Assembly (NCBI GenBank): GCA_965204545.1
Contig: CBDBFA010000003.1
Location: forward strand, 62,001-126,000
DNA length: 64,000 bases
Direction: 5' to 3'
DNA from: JAABVD01 sp965204545
GTDB taxonomy: Bacteria; Verrucomicrobiota; Verrucomicrobiia; Opitutales; UBA2995
Shown: positions 8,441 through 16,135 of the stretch, in pieces
Numbering within the stretch: the stretch's first letter is position 1
How the letters are laid out: each line of letters begins with the position of its first letter
Notes under the pieces: generated by a model
The model's database searches: none
The model's input: only the letters and a program-made list of their open reading frames with translations
What the model was told of the DNA's origin: nothing
Translations under genes and position numbers: made by a program

Positions 8441-8662
8441 TCATTTCCCGTTATTCCAGATGATGTATGTGCCGCTTTTTCCGGGGGCGATGACGTCCTT
8501 CCAGCCGTTGCCGTCGATGTCGCCCACGGCAATGCCTTCGTTGTTGTCCTGATGGAGTTGTTGCAAGCGCCATTTGAGTTGCGGTTTGCCTTTTGGTTGG
8601 GCGGTGGCGCTGAAGGCGAAGGCGAGCGCGAGAACGAATAGGATGAGAGGTGTGAGTTGCAT
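8441..8662 (-). pseudogene. VCBS protein reduced to its two ends
   Basis: The frame from the ATG at 8662 encodes a signal peptide (QLTPLILFVLALAFAFSATA), the same mature start as the gene at 438-1619 (QPKGKPQLKWRLQQLHQDNN then EGIAVGDIDG), and then jumps directly to NGWKDVIAPGKSGTYIIWNNGK, the same C-terminus. About 320 internal residues are missing and the frame is kept. The junction falls in the DGDG/DDNG calcium-loop codons, so recombination between two loops explains it. Only 73 residues remain. It might still be secreted, but it has lost the propeller. Confidence 0.75.
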
Positions 8663-8734
8663 ATCTGGAATATTTGAGGTTAGAAATCGGTATATTTCTG
8701 ATGAAACCACATAGAACACAGAGGGGGAAGAGGG

Positions 8735-9174
8735 CTAAAAGCTAAAGGCTGAAGGTTTAAAGCTAAAGGTGCTGAAGTTAATCGTGATCGTGATCGTGAT
8801 CGAAAGAAGATGAACTGCAGACCACACAGATAAGCGCAGATTTGGTACATAGCCACAAAAAGCACAAAAATCGCAAAATTCCTCATTCCTCATTCGCGCT
8901 CTGGCGCCTTTTGTGGAACCCCGTTGGGGTTCGGTCATTTTGGTGATAGGTAACCCAGAGTGCGCTGCGCGACACTGGGCTCTGGAGTTTAACGCCTTTG
9001 GCGTAATTGCCAGATGTTTGATGAGACGGGCTTTCAGCACTTACCTATCCAATTACCGTAAAAATTGGGGGACAGGAATGTCCCCCCTCCGTTAACTCCT
9101 GTTCCGGCAAAGCCGGATCCCTTAGCGTGCTTGGCGAGAGTCGTTTCCTTGATGCTGGGTTCACGGTTTTGCGT
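8735..9174. repeat. Block of extragenic repeats and hairpins
   Basis: No coding gene is visible. From left to right: a ctaaaggctgaagg/gctaaaggtgctgaag word block (8748-8778), a gatcgtgatcgtgatc run (8782-8802), words with agcacaaaaa, AACCCCGTTGGGGTT (8917-8931, shared with 3182), a hairpin around cccagagtgcgctgcgcgac (8950-8985), ACGCCTTTGGCGT (about 8991-9003), and CCGGCAAAGCCGG (9104-9116). The first two blocks reappear in reverse orientation at 17470-17595. The last hairpin may end transcription of the rpiB-side or plus-strand neighbour, but no clear T-run follows. Confidence 0.5.
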
Positions 9175-9630
9175 TTAATGACACAGCTTATACTTCGCAT
9201 CGATCTGGTCGGTCTTGCGATGGAAATTCATGCGGCGTTCTTCCGTGGAAGGTTCTGTTTCCAGCCAGGTATCCACAATTTCCTTGGCCAGCCCCTCCCC
9301 GGTATATCGCATGGAGAGCACGAGCACATTGGCATTGTTTGCCAGCTTTGAAATTTTTGCAGAATAGTTATCTACGCAAAGCGCCGCGCGCACGCCGGGA
9401 ACTTTATTGGCGATGATGGTCACACCGGTGCCGGTATTGCAGAAAAGGAGACCAAAATCCGCTTCACCGGAAGCTACCTTTTCGCTGACCTCGTGGGATG
9501 AGTCGACGTAATCGGCATCCTCTCCCTTGAGCGCTCCGCATTTAATCAGGTCGATTCCTTTATCTTCCAGGTGCCTGGTTATGGATTGGGTTATGTATGG
9601 AGTGCTGTCGCCTCCTATCGCGAATTTCAT
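9175..9630 (-). CDS. rpiB: RpiB/LacA/LacB-family sugar-phosphate isomerase
   Basis: The 151-residue protein starts MKFAIGGDSTPYITQSI and contains DYVDSSHEVSEKVASGEADF, GLLFCNTGTGVTIIANKVPG and VRAALCVDNYSAKISKLANN, the active-site framework of RpiB (the catalytic base in the D-Y motif, the G-x-G phosphate region and the R-A-A-L-x strand). In RpiB the residue equivalent to C in LLFCNTGTG is the proton shuttle. It would interconvert ketose and aldose phosphates (ribose-5-P/ribulose-5-P or a hexose analogue). It sits among sugar-handling genes. Which sugar is used is not visible. Confidence 0.8.
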   Translation of the reverse strand: MKFAIGGDSTPYITQSITRHLEDKGIDLIKCGALKGEDADYVDSSHEVSEKVASGEADFGLLFCNTGTGVTIIANKVPGVRAALCVDNYSAKISKLANNANVLVLSMRYTGEGLAKEIVDTWLETEPSTEERRMNFHRKTDQIDAKYKLCH

Positions 9631-9693
9631 GATACTAAGGTTCTTTCGTGGCTACTATAACTGGTTTCCCAGGACAGACAATGGGTCAATTGC

Positions 9694-10575
9694 CTAATCG
9701 AGAGATTCAATTAATTCCGCTATACCCTGACCGATCAGATGCGGAGAATCCTCCTGAAGGTAGTGGATGCCGATCACGGTTCTCTCCTGTTGATTGGGCC
9801 AGGATCGGCAAAATTCCCGCTGCCGTCCTGTCAGGATGGAACCCGGATAGGCATTGAGAAATAACTTCGGCACCTGACTGGTCGACAGCCATTCAGCGAA
9901 GCGGTTCACCATGTCGACAATATGTTGGGGTTCACCGCCGATGGGGCAGGACCTGGCAAAATCATAGGTTGGTCTGCGAGACTCGCCCGGCTCGTCATAC
10001 CGTTCGCGATAGGTTGCCCATTCCACCTCCGTCAAATTGCGGATCATACGCGTTTCGATCGTATCGATAAAGAGACCATCCCGCAAGGCCATGTCCTCAC
10101 CCATGGGTGATTTAAACTGCTTGAACAGGTCCTTTCGAACCTCCGGCCAGTCTTCCCATTCCAACGGGGTAACCAGGGTCTCCATATAGGTGATACTCTT
10201 TACCCGTTCCTGGTTGCGATAGGCCCAATCGAATCCGAGAGGACCGCCCCAATCGTGCAGGACCAGGTGGATGTTATCACCGAGATCCGTAGCCTCAAAC
10301 CAGGCATCCAAGTATCGGGCCTGGTCCGGAATCAGGTACGTTCCCGATGGAATGTCTCCCGATTTTCCACAGCCCATCAGATCCATGGCCAGGCAACGTC
10401 CCAGGGATTCCACGTAGGGAATAATATTGCGCCATGCGTAGGAAAAGGTGCCGTTCCCATGTATGAAAACAATCGCATCCCCTTCTCCAACATCGATGTA
10501 GGACATCGTGCTATCCAATACGGGGATAACTTTTCTATCGTAGGGGTCGACTTCTGAAATCTTAGGCCTGGGCAT
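9694..10575 (-). CDS. Haloalkane dehalogenase-like alpha/beta hydrolase
   Basis: The start is the ATG of MPRPKISEVDPYDRKVIP, preceded by an AAAGGAA ribosome site; the upstream frame extension has no support. The protein has HGNGTFSYAWRN (oxyanion hole; family HGNPTSSYLWRN), LVLHDWGGPLGFDWA with the nucleophile Asp in place of Ser, the cap region, and EDSPHLIGQGIAELI with the catalytic His. An Asp nucleophile next to Trp (HDWGG) is diagnostic of haloalkane dehalogenases (EC 3.8.1.5), which turn halogenated alkanes into alcohols. Cytosolic. Halide-rich marine habitat would fit. Real substrate unknown. Confidence 0.82.
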   Translation of the reverse strand: MPRPKISEVDPYDRKVIPVLDSTMSYIDVGEGDAIVFIHGNGTFSYAWRNIIPYVESLGRCLAMDLMGCGKSGDIPSGTYLIPDQARYLDAWFEATDLGDNIHLVLHDWGGPLGFDWAYRNQERVKSITYMETLVTPLEWEDWPEVRKDLFKQFKSPMGEDMALRDGLFIDTIETRMIRNLTEVEWATYRERYDEPGESRRPTYDFARSCPIGGEPQHIVDMVNRFAEWLSTSQVPKLFLNAYPGSILTGRQREFCRSWPNQQERTVIGIHYLQEDSPHLIGQGIAELIESLD

Positions 10576-10747
10576 TTTCGGTATTCCTTTCTTTAGTTGG
10601 GTAAAATGAGCGGTCAGTATCAACTTGGATTGAGGGTCAATATCCTTCGTTAAGGCAGAGTTGTTAATACGGTTTTTGCCGTTTAACAAACACAATTGAA
10701 TCCACTTGATGCCCAGACAAAGTTAAGCACTGTTACGTGTAACAGAG

Positions 10748-10881
10748 AGTATCAATGAATCTTTGCAACGTCTGCGGGCCGATTACGTAGGTGTTTATCA
10801 GATACACGATGTCGAATGCGGGACTAATGAGCAGATCGATAGTGCTCGGTATCAAATTCTCAATTTATTGACCCTATAGCT
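10748..10881 (+). pseudogene. Aldo/keto reductase fragment
   Basis: In the plus strand, one frame reads ESINESLQRLRADYVGVYQI followed by HDVECGTNEQI and then a stop. This is the conserved AKR helix and strand (S-x-x-S-L-x-R-L-x-x-D-Y-V-x-x-Y-Q-I-H-D-V-E) carrying the catalytic His. No start and no barrel remain. It ends about 17 bases before the tRNA-Sec. Probably a deletion relic. Confidence 0.6.
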
Positions 10882-10898
10882 TAGACGTGTCCTACCTC

Positions 10899-10995
10899 GG
10901 AGAGAAAAAGGTGCCTGGTGGCCCTCGCGGTCTTCAAAACCGTTGTCTGTCTGTCGAACAGGCAGAGGTAGGTTCGATTCCTACTCTCTCCGCCA
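10899..10995 (+). tRNA. selC: tRNA-Sec (anticodon UCA)
   Basis: A 97-base tRNA: acceptor strand GGAGAGA pairs with TCTCTCC before discriminator G and an encoded CCA. The anticodon stem is CGGT/ACCG with loop CTTCAAA, anticodon TCA, which decodes UGA. The long variable arm (CTGTCTG TCGAA CAGGCAG, seven pairs) and the GTAGG/CCTAC T-arm with a TTCGATT loop are right for selenocysteine tRNA. The position directly upstream of selD supports it. SelA would convert its Ser to Sec, and SelB carries it to UGA codons. Confidence 0.95.
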
Positions 10996-11041
10996 AGATA
11001 AGGTTATCAACCCGAGAAATACTGAAATTTCGTCCAAAGCA

Positions 11042-12088
11042 TTGAATAAAACAACCTCATCCGCCCATCCACCTCTTACCCAATTCAGCCACGGCGCCGG
11101 CTGCGGGTGTAAAATTGCCCCGTCCGTTTTGCGGGACATCCTGGAAGCTTCCGGAAGTCCGACGGCTCCCCACGCTGCGTTGTTGGTGGGAAATAATACC
11201 TGTGATGATGCCGCCGTCTACAAAATCAATGACAAGGATGCCGTCATCAGTACAACGGATTTTTTTATGCCTATCGTAGATGATCCTTTTGATTTTGGAC
11301 GGATTGCTTCGGTTAATGCTATCAGTGATGTCTACGCCATGGGCGGGAGCCCGCTTATGGCGATTGCGATTCTTGGCTGGCCCATCGATGAGTTGAGCCC
11401 GGAGGTGGCCGGCAGTGTATTGAATGGAAGTCGCAGTGTGTGCAGGGAAGCGGGAATACCCCTTGCTGGAGGTCACAGTATTGATTCCCCCGAGCCTATT
11501 TTTGGCTTAGCGGTTACCGGACGGGTCGATTTGGATAAACTGAAACGGAACGATACTGCTGAAGCAGGCTGCAAGCTCTATTTAACCAAGCCTTTGGGGG
11601 TGGGACTGATCACGACGGCGCACAAGCGAGGTTTGGCGAGCCTGGAAGATCTGGAAGCGGCCAAGCAAAGTATGCTGAGCTTGAACCGTATCGGCGTCGA
11701 CCTCGCCGGGATTGAAGGGGTAAAAGCAATGACGGATGTCACAGGCTTCGGCTTGCTTGGACACCTGGTTGAAATGTGCCGTGGCAGCGACGTCAGTGCT
11801 CGGATCCATAAGGAAAGCCTTCCGGTTTTGCCTCGGGTCAAACAGTATATCGAGCAGGACTGTATCCCTGGCGGAACGGAGCGCAATTGGGCGAGTTTCG
11901 GGCATCACGTCAGTGATTTGACAGATATGGAGGTAGCTTTGCTGGCAGATCCACAAACGAGTGGGGGATTACTCGTTGCCGTGAGCGATGATGACGCTTT
12001 CCTGCAGGTTGTAGATAACCATGGTTTAACGCTTTCTTCGATAGGCGAACTGCTTCCTCAAAACGAAACTCTGATTACGGTTGTTTAA
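11042..12088 (+). CDS. selD: Selenide, water dikinase (selenophosphate synthetase)
   Basis: Makes selenophosphate from selenide and ATP, the selenium donor for Sec-tRNA. The sequence has QFSHGAGCGCKIAPSVL near the N-terminus with the catalytic Cys (C21) and Lys (K24), then DDAAVYKINDKDAVISTTDF, DPFDFGRIASVNAISDVYAM and ADPQTSGGLL, the full SelD signature. The codon at the catalytic position is TGC, not TGA, so SelD itself is a Cys form. An apparently longer frame starts inside the tRNA; a TTG at 11042 just before NKTTSSAHPPLTQFSHG is the first plausible start but has no strong ribosome site, so the start is uncertain. It precedes selA by 14 bp. Confidence 0.93.
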   Translation: MNKTTSSAHPPLTQFSHGAGCGCKIAPSVLRDILEASGSPTAPHAALLVGNNTCDDAAVYKINDKDAVISTTDFFMPIVDDPFDFGRIASVNAISDVYAMGGSPLMAIAILGWPIDELSPEVAGSVLNGSRSVCREAGIPLAGGHSIDSPEPIFGLAVTGRVDLDKLKRNDTAEAGCKLYLTKPLGVGLITTAHKRGLASLEDLEAAKQSMLSLNRIGVDLAGIEGVKAMTDVTGFGLLGHLVEMCRGSDVSARIHKESLPVLPRVKQYIEQDCIPGGTERNWASFGHHVSDLTDMEVALLADPQTSGGLLVAVSDDDAFLQVVDNHGLTLSSIGELLPQNETLITVV

Positions 12089-12102
12089 AAACACATGCCT
12101 GC

Positions 12103-13470
12103 ATGAAGCAAATGGAACACCCGAATCGCGCTATTCCCTCGGTGGACAAACTCCTTGGAGAGGTGGCGGATCATTCCCTTCCGCGGCCTATGGTTTTGAA
12201 TTTGATTCGCGAGATATTGGAGGCCATAAGGAAAGGTCCCGAACCTGCCGATCCGGAGGCAATCCTCGCGCAAGTGAACACGGCATTGAAATCACTGGCG
12301 GCGTCCCGTATCCAACCCGTCATTAATGCGACTGGTGTTTTGATTCACACCAACTTGGGTCGAGTCCCAGTGGCGTCTCCCGCACTACGGGCAAGTGGGG
12401 AAATTGCGCGCCAGTATTCCAATCTGGAGTACGACCTGCCTGTAGGACAACGCGGCAAACGCGGGAATTATGTCGAGGGCTGTTTAGCTCAATTATGCGG
12501 GGCCGAAGCGGCTGCAGTCGTCAACAATTGCGCCGCTGCCCTGGTGTTGGTTTTGAAAGCTTTGATGGAAGGAGAAAGGAATGAGGTCCTTATTTCAAGG
12601 GGCGAACTGATTCAAATCGGCGGAGGCTTTCGCATCCCGGATATGTTGAATGCGGCGGGAGCTCAATTGCGGGAAGTCGGCACCACCAATCGGACGAGTC
12701 CGAACGATTACCGCAGCGCAATTTCACAAAGGACGGCTCTAATCCTTCGTGTGCACAGAAGTAATTTTGTAATGTCCGGTTTTGTCGAATCCCCTTCCCG
12801 AACAGCATTGACCGGACTGGCCCAGGAAGCCGGGGTAGCGCTGTTTGAAGATCTGGGGAGTGGGGCTTTGGTGGAATCCTCCAGGTGGGAAGGCCTTCCA
12901 CGTGAGAGCATGCCGCGGGACGCAATTGATGCAGGAATCGATGTCGTTTGCTTTAGCGGCGATAAATTAATGGGGGGACCTCAGGCAGGTTTGATCGTAG
13001 GGCGCGAAAGCATCGTCACAAAGGCAAAGAAGCACCCGTTTTATCGAGCAGTTCGCTGTGACAAGATGATTCTTGCTACGCTGCAAACGGTGGTCGAAGC
13101 CTACTTGGGATCCTCTGATCCAGCGGATGAAATCCCGCTTTTTCAGATGCTGAACCAATCCATGGAACGTTTAAGGCAACGGGCGGAAAACATGGTAGCC
13201 GCATGGGGTGGAAGAAACGGGCAATTGACCATTGTGGAGCACGTGGCCAAGATCGGTGGGGGCGCCTTGCCGGCAGCGCTGGTGCCTTCACTTGCATTAT
13301 GCCTGAAAGTAGCAAGGGTGAGTCCCGATGCTCTGGCAGCCCAGTTGCGATCCAGCTCTCCTCCGATCATCGGCATAATCGAAAAAGACACTTTAATATT
13401 CGATTTGAGAACGGTCTTTCCTGAGCAGGATGACGCTTTGTTAAATGGCTTACTTTCCTTAAACGAGTAG
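12103..13470 (+). CDS. selA: L-seryl-tRNA(Sec) selenium transferase
   Basis: PLP enzyme that turns Ser-tRNA(Sec) into Sec-tRNA(Sec) using selenophosphate. It has TNLGRVPVASPAL, YSNLEYDLPVGQRGKRGNYV, VVNNCAAALVLVLKALMEG, and the PLP lysine in VVCFSGDKLMGGPQAG (K288). Length 455 is standard. The N-terminal region (PNRAIPSVDKLLGE) is the normal tRNA-binding part. Starts at 12103 (MKQMEHPNRAIPSVDKLL); a second ATG three codons later is possible. Lies between selD and selB, and the three genes are closely packed, so they probably form one operon. Confidence 0.95.
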   Translation: MKQMEHPNRAIPSVDKLLGEVADHSLPRPMVLNLIREILEAIRKGPEPADPEAILAQVNTALKSLAASRIQPVINATGVLIHTNLGRVPVASPALRASGEIARQYSNLEYDLPVGQRGKRGNYVEGCLAQLCGAEAAAVVNNCAAALVLVLKALMEGERNEVLISRGELIQIGGGFRIPDMLNAAGAQLREVGTTNRTSPNDYRSAISQRTALILRVHRSNFVMSGFVESPSRTALTGLAQEAGVALFEDLGSGALVESSRWEGLPRESMPRDAIDAGIDVVCFSGDKLMGGPQAGLIVGRESIVTKAKKHPFYRAVRCDKMILATLQTVVEAYLGSSDPADEIPLFQMLNQSMERLRQRAENMVAAWGGRNGQLTIVEHVAKIGGGALPAALVPSLALCLKVARVSPDALAAQLRSSSPPIIGIIEKDTLIFDLRTVFPEQDDALLNGLLSLNE

Positions 13471-13494
13471 GCGGGTGGAAACTACCTCAGTGTG

Positions 13495-15441
13495 ATGAAA
13501 TCCCACGTCCTCATACTGGCCGGACATGTCGATCATGGGAAAACGGCATTGGTTAAAGCCTTGACGGGAATAGATCTGGATCGCTTGCCCGAGGAGAAAA
13601 AACGAGGCCTTACCATTGACTTGGGCTTCACCGGTTTGAAACTTTCCAAGGGTCGGTTTGGCTTGGGAATTATCGATGTGCCGGGCCATGCCGACTTCGT
13701 CAAAAACATGGTCGCTGGAACGGGAGGGGTCGATATAGGACTGGTGGTTGTGGCCGCAGACGATGGTTGGATGCCCCAGACTGAAGAGCATTTTCAGATT
13801 TTAACCTATCTGGGAGTTAAGCGTTTGGTTGTAGCGGTCAATAAATCGGACCTGGATCGGGAGTTGACCGCTTTGACGGCGGAGCAAGCGAAAGAGCAAT
13901 TGGCGGGGACGGCTTATGCGGATGCCCCGATCATCCTCACCTCTGCGCTGCACCGGGAAGGGCTCAACTCCTTGCGGGCTGCTTTGGTGGAAACCCTTGA
14001 TGGCCTACCTGAGCCGGATAATTTCGGTCGCGTCCGTTTTTATATAGACCGTGTCTTCACCGTTTCTGGTCAAGGAAGCGTAGTGACAGGCACACTACAG
14101 GGAGGAACCCTGCAGGAGGGGCAATCAGTGCGGTGGTTTCCTTTGAAGGAAATCCTGCGTGTTCGTTCTCTGCAAAGTCACAGCCGGAAACTTTCCCAAG
14201 CAGGCCCTGGCACACGGGTGGCAATCAACCTGGCGGCGGTCCATGGCAACAAACACTCCCTTGATAAATTAGCCCGCGGTCAATTGCTGACCGATTCAGG
14301 CTCGATGGAAGAAAGTCAGGTCATTGACGTTCTACTTTATCGGTCCGGCCGTACCGATCATGTGCCCAAAATGGGGCTTCGTCCTCTTAGACATGATACC
14401 CGCGTACGCATTCATATCGGGAGTAGCAATATCGCTGCGCAATTGATTTTGATAGAGTCATCTCAATTGCTTCCAGGCGAACAGGCTTTGGCGCGCTTGA
14501 AGCTCGAGAGACCATCCGTATTTTTGCTGGGAGATCGTTTCATCGTTCGCGACTGGTCGGAACAAACCACTTTGTGTGGAGGCGCCGTTTTGGACCCGCA
14601 GCCCCCAAGAAACAGGTCTCCAAGGAGAGGATTACAGAAGGTTTATTTAAAGGCGTTGGCTAACGGTTCACTCACACCGAAAGAGTTTCTAATTGCCTTG
14701 GTTAAGCGCGATTTTTGCCTGAACCGGATACAGGTTGAATGGCGCTTTCCGGTTTCCAAGGAAGCATTTGCCGCGCTTTGTTTGGTCGAGGAAGAGGCCG
14801 GTTTTTTGCACGTTCGCGGCGATTGGTTAGTCGAGAACGAATATTGGGAGCAAGGGCTGAGGTTTATAAAAAAAATGATTCATGGGCATCATAAAAAGGA
14901 ACCTCAGGAAGCCGGGCTATCGCTGTCCTCTTTAAAGAATCAATTCAATCGAGATCAAAAAGAGATGCCCGTTCATCTCTATTTTGAGACGCTTGCTAAT
15001 GACGGCTACCGGATCGAAGACGCCTTCATTCGTGACCAAAACCATTTACCTCTATTGACGGCGCAGCTCCAGGAAGTGGAAGCCAAACTCCTGAAAGCCT
15101 TTTCAAGGGACGTGGAAAGACCCGTCGAAATCGCCCAGGATGCCAATGATCAAGTGAAGGTGATTCGTTACCTTTCGCAAAACAAACGCGTCATGCCGGT
15201 CGGTAATCGAGCTTATCTCCTCAAATCAGCCTATGATAAGAAAATAGAGCGGGTGAAATCCTATTTGATTACAAAGGGATTAGCTCGAGTGAGCGAAATC
15301 AAAAAGGCTGCCAAGTTATCCCGGAAATACCTGGTCCCGTTTCTTGAATCTCTCGATAAGCAAGGCATCACGGTTCGCCAAGGGAATTTGAGGAGTTTGG
15401 GACCTGAAACAAAAACGATCACGACACCAGGAGGTAGCTAA
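13495..15441 (+). CDS. selB: Selenocysteine-specific elongation factor
   Basis: GTPase that binds Sec-tRNA and the SECIS stem-loop. G1 is AGHVDHGKTALVKAL, G2/G3 region shows GLTIDLGF and IDVPGHADFVKNM, and G4 VAVNKSDLD. Domains II-III follow (RVFTVSGQGSVVTGTLQGG), and the C-terminal 250 residues hold winged-helix domains (for example YFETLANDGYRI and LAQDANDQVKVIRYLSQNKR-like parts) that bind the mRNA hairpin. Length 648 is usual. GTG at 13492 and ATG at 13495 overlap; ATG is taken. It overlaps the end of no other gene; selA ends 24 bases before it. Confidence 0.95.
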   Translation: MKSHVLILAGHVDHGKTALVKALTGIDLDRLPEEKKRGLTIDLGFTGLKLSKGRFGLGIIDVPGHADFVKNMVAGTGGVDIGLVVVAADDGWMPQTEEHFQILTYLGVKRLVVAVNKSDLDRELTALTAEQAKEQLAGTAYADAPIILTSALHREGLNSLRAALVETLDGLPEPDNFGRVRFYIDRVFTVSGQGSVVTGTLQGGTLQEGQSVRWFPLKEILRVRSLQSHSRKLSQAGPGTRVAINLAAVHGNKHSLDKLARGQLLTDSGSMEESQVIDVLLYRSGRTDHVPKMGLRPLRHDTRVRIHIGSSNIAAQLILIESSQLLPGEQALARLKLERPSVFLLGDRFIVRDWSEQTTLCGGAVLDPQPPRNRSPRRGLQKVYLKALANGSLTPKEFLIALVKRDFCLNRIQVEWRFPVSKEAFAALCLVEEEAGFLHVRGDWLVENEYWEQGLRFIKKMIHGHHKKEPQEAGLSLSSLKNQFNRDQKEMPVHLYFETLANDGYRIEDAFIRDQNHLPLLTAQLQEVEAKLLKAFSRDVERPVEIAQDANDQVKVIRYLSQNKRVMPVGNRAYLLKSAYDKKIERVKSYLITKGLARVSEIKKAAKLSRKYLVPFLESLDKQGITVRQGNLRSLGPETKTITTPGGS

Positions 15442-15460
15442 AAACAACTCAATTTCCTAA

Positions 15461-16008
15461 CAGGAGGAAACGGAGAGAACGGAGAATTAGGATTTTAATT
15501 TTTTTCCTTTCTGAGTTACACAAGGCAATTAGACCCAATGCACCCACTCTATCAAAAAGCTGACAAACTTACCGGTGAAATCATCGCCGGTGCAATTGAA
15601 GTGCATCGGGATAAAGGACCGGGATTGATCGAGAGCATCTATGAACGATGCCTCAAACGGGAGTTAGAAATCCGAAGCCTATTTGCTGTCAATCAACAGG
15701 TAATAAAAGTTGAATACAAAGGTCTTGTATTCGACGAGCCTCTTCGACTCGATATCCTTGTCGAAGATTGCGTACTAGTAGAAGTCAAAGCTGTCCAGGA
15801 TTTACTTCCTATCCACAAGGCCCAGTTGCTGAGTTATATGAAACTTCTCGATGTTCCTGTAGGTCTCCTCATAAACTTTCATGAAATGAAACTTACAGAT
15901 GGCGTAAAACGCTTAATCCTTCCCGGAGCAAATCAGAAATATAGATTCTAATCCGGAGAATTCAGCGAGTGCGTTTTTTCTATCTCCATTTCCTCTGTTT
16001 CCTCCTGT
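15461..16008. repeat. Inverted repeats framing the GxxExxY gene
   Basis: The left arm at 15461-15498 starts CAGGAGGAAACGGAGAGAAC and the right arm at 15977-16008 ends with its inverted form (tttcctctgtttcctcctgt). Together they enclose the GxxExxY gene. The match is imperfect but long. The arms would form a stem in RNA and give the unit the look of a cassette. A second, gene-free pair lies immediately beyond (16037-16112). Confidence 0.6.
15538..15951 (+). CDS. GxxExxY protein (PDDEXK-like)
   Basis: The 137-residue protein has the family name motif GPGLIESIYERCL (G-x-x-E-x-x-Y) and downstream RLDILVEDCVLVEVKAVQDL, the acidic/E-V-K core of a PD-(D/E)XK nuclease fold (PF13366). The C-terminus MKLLDVPVGLLINFHEMKL is typical. 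Family members occur scattered, often in repeat-rich DNA; function is unknown. It is framed by inverted repeats and sits between selB and the selenoprotein without belonging to either by sequence. Confidence 0.85.
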   Translation: MHPLYQKADKLTGEIIAGAIEVHRDKGPGLIESIYERCLKRELEIRSLFAVNQQVIKVEYKGLVFDEPLRLDILVEDCVLVEVKAVQDLLPIHKAQLLSYMKLLDVPVGLLINFHEMKLTDGVKRLILPGANQKYRF

Positions 16009-16036
16009 AAGATTCTGTTCTTTTGTTTAGTTTGAA

Positions 16037-16112
16037 CAGGAGGAAACGGAGAGAACGGAGAATTAGGAGAGTGTGTTTATTCTTTCTCTATTTCCTCCGT
16101 TTCCTCCTGTTC
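16037..16112. repeat. Solo copy of the inverted repeat without a gene
   Basis: The plus-strand arm CAGGAGGAAACGGAGAGAAC at 16037-16068 is followed within about 15 bases by its inverted form at 16083-16112 (tttctctatttcctccg then tttcctcctgttc). It is the same repeat that frames the GxxExxY gene at 15461-16008, here without an insert, so it is either the empty form or the relic of a second unit. Also within reach of being a strong hairpin at the convergent 3' ends of the GxxExxY gene and the selenoprotein gene. Confidence 0.55.
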
Positions 16113-16135
16113 AAAGTTAATTCTATAAAATGCCG

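Noticed and set aside
10943..11041. Extended N-terminus of SelD from a TTG inside the tRNA
   Set aside because: The extension overlaps the variable arm of tRNA-Sec and has no SelD-like residues; the family starts a short distance before QFSHGAGCGCK.
11096..11116. SelD as a selenoprotein itself
   Set aside because: The catalytic codon in GAGCGCK is TGC; no TGA is present at that place.
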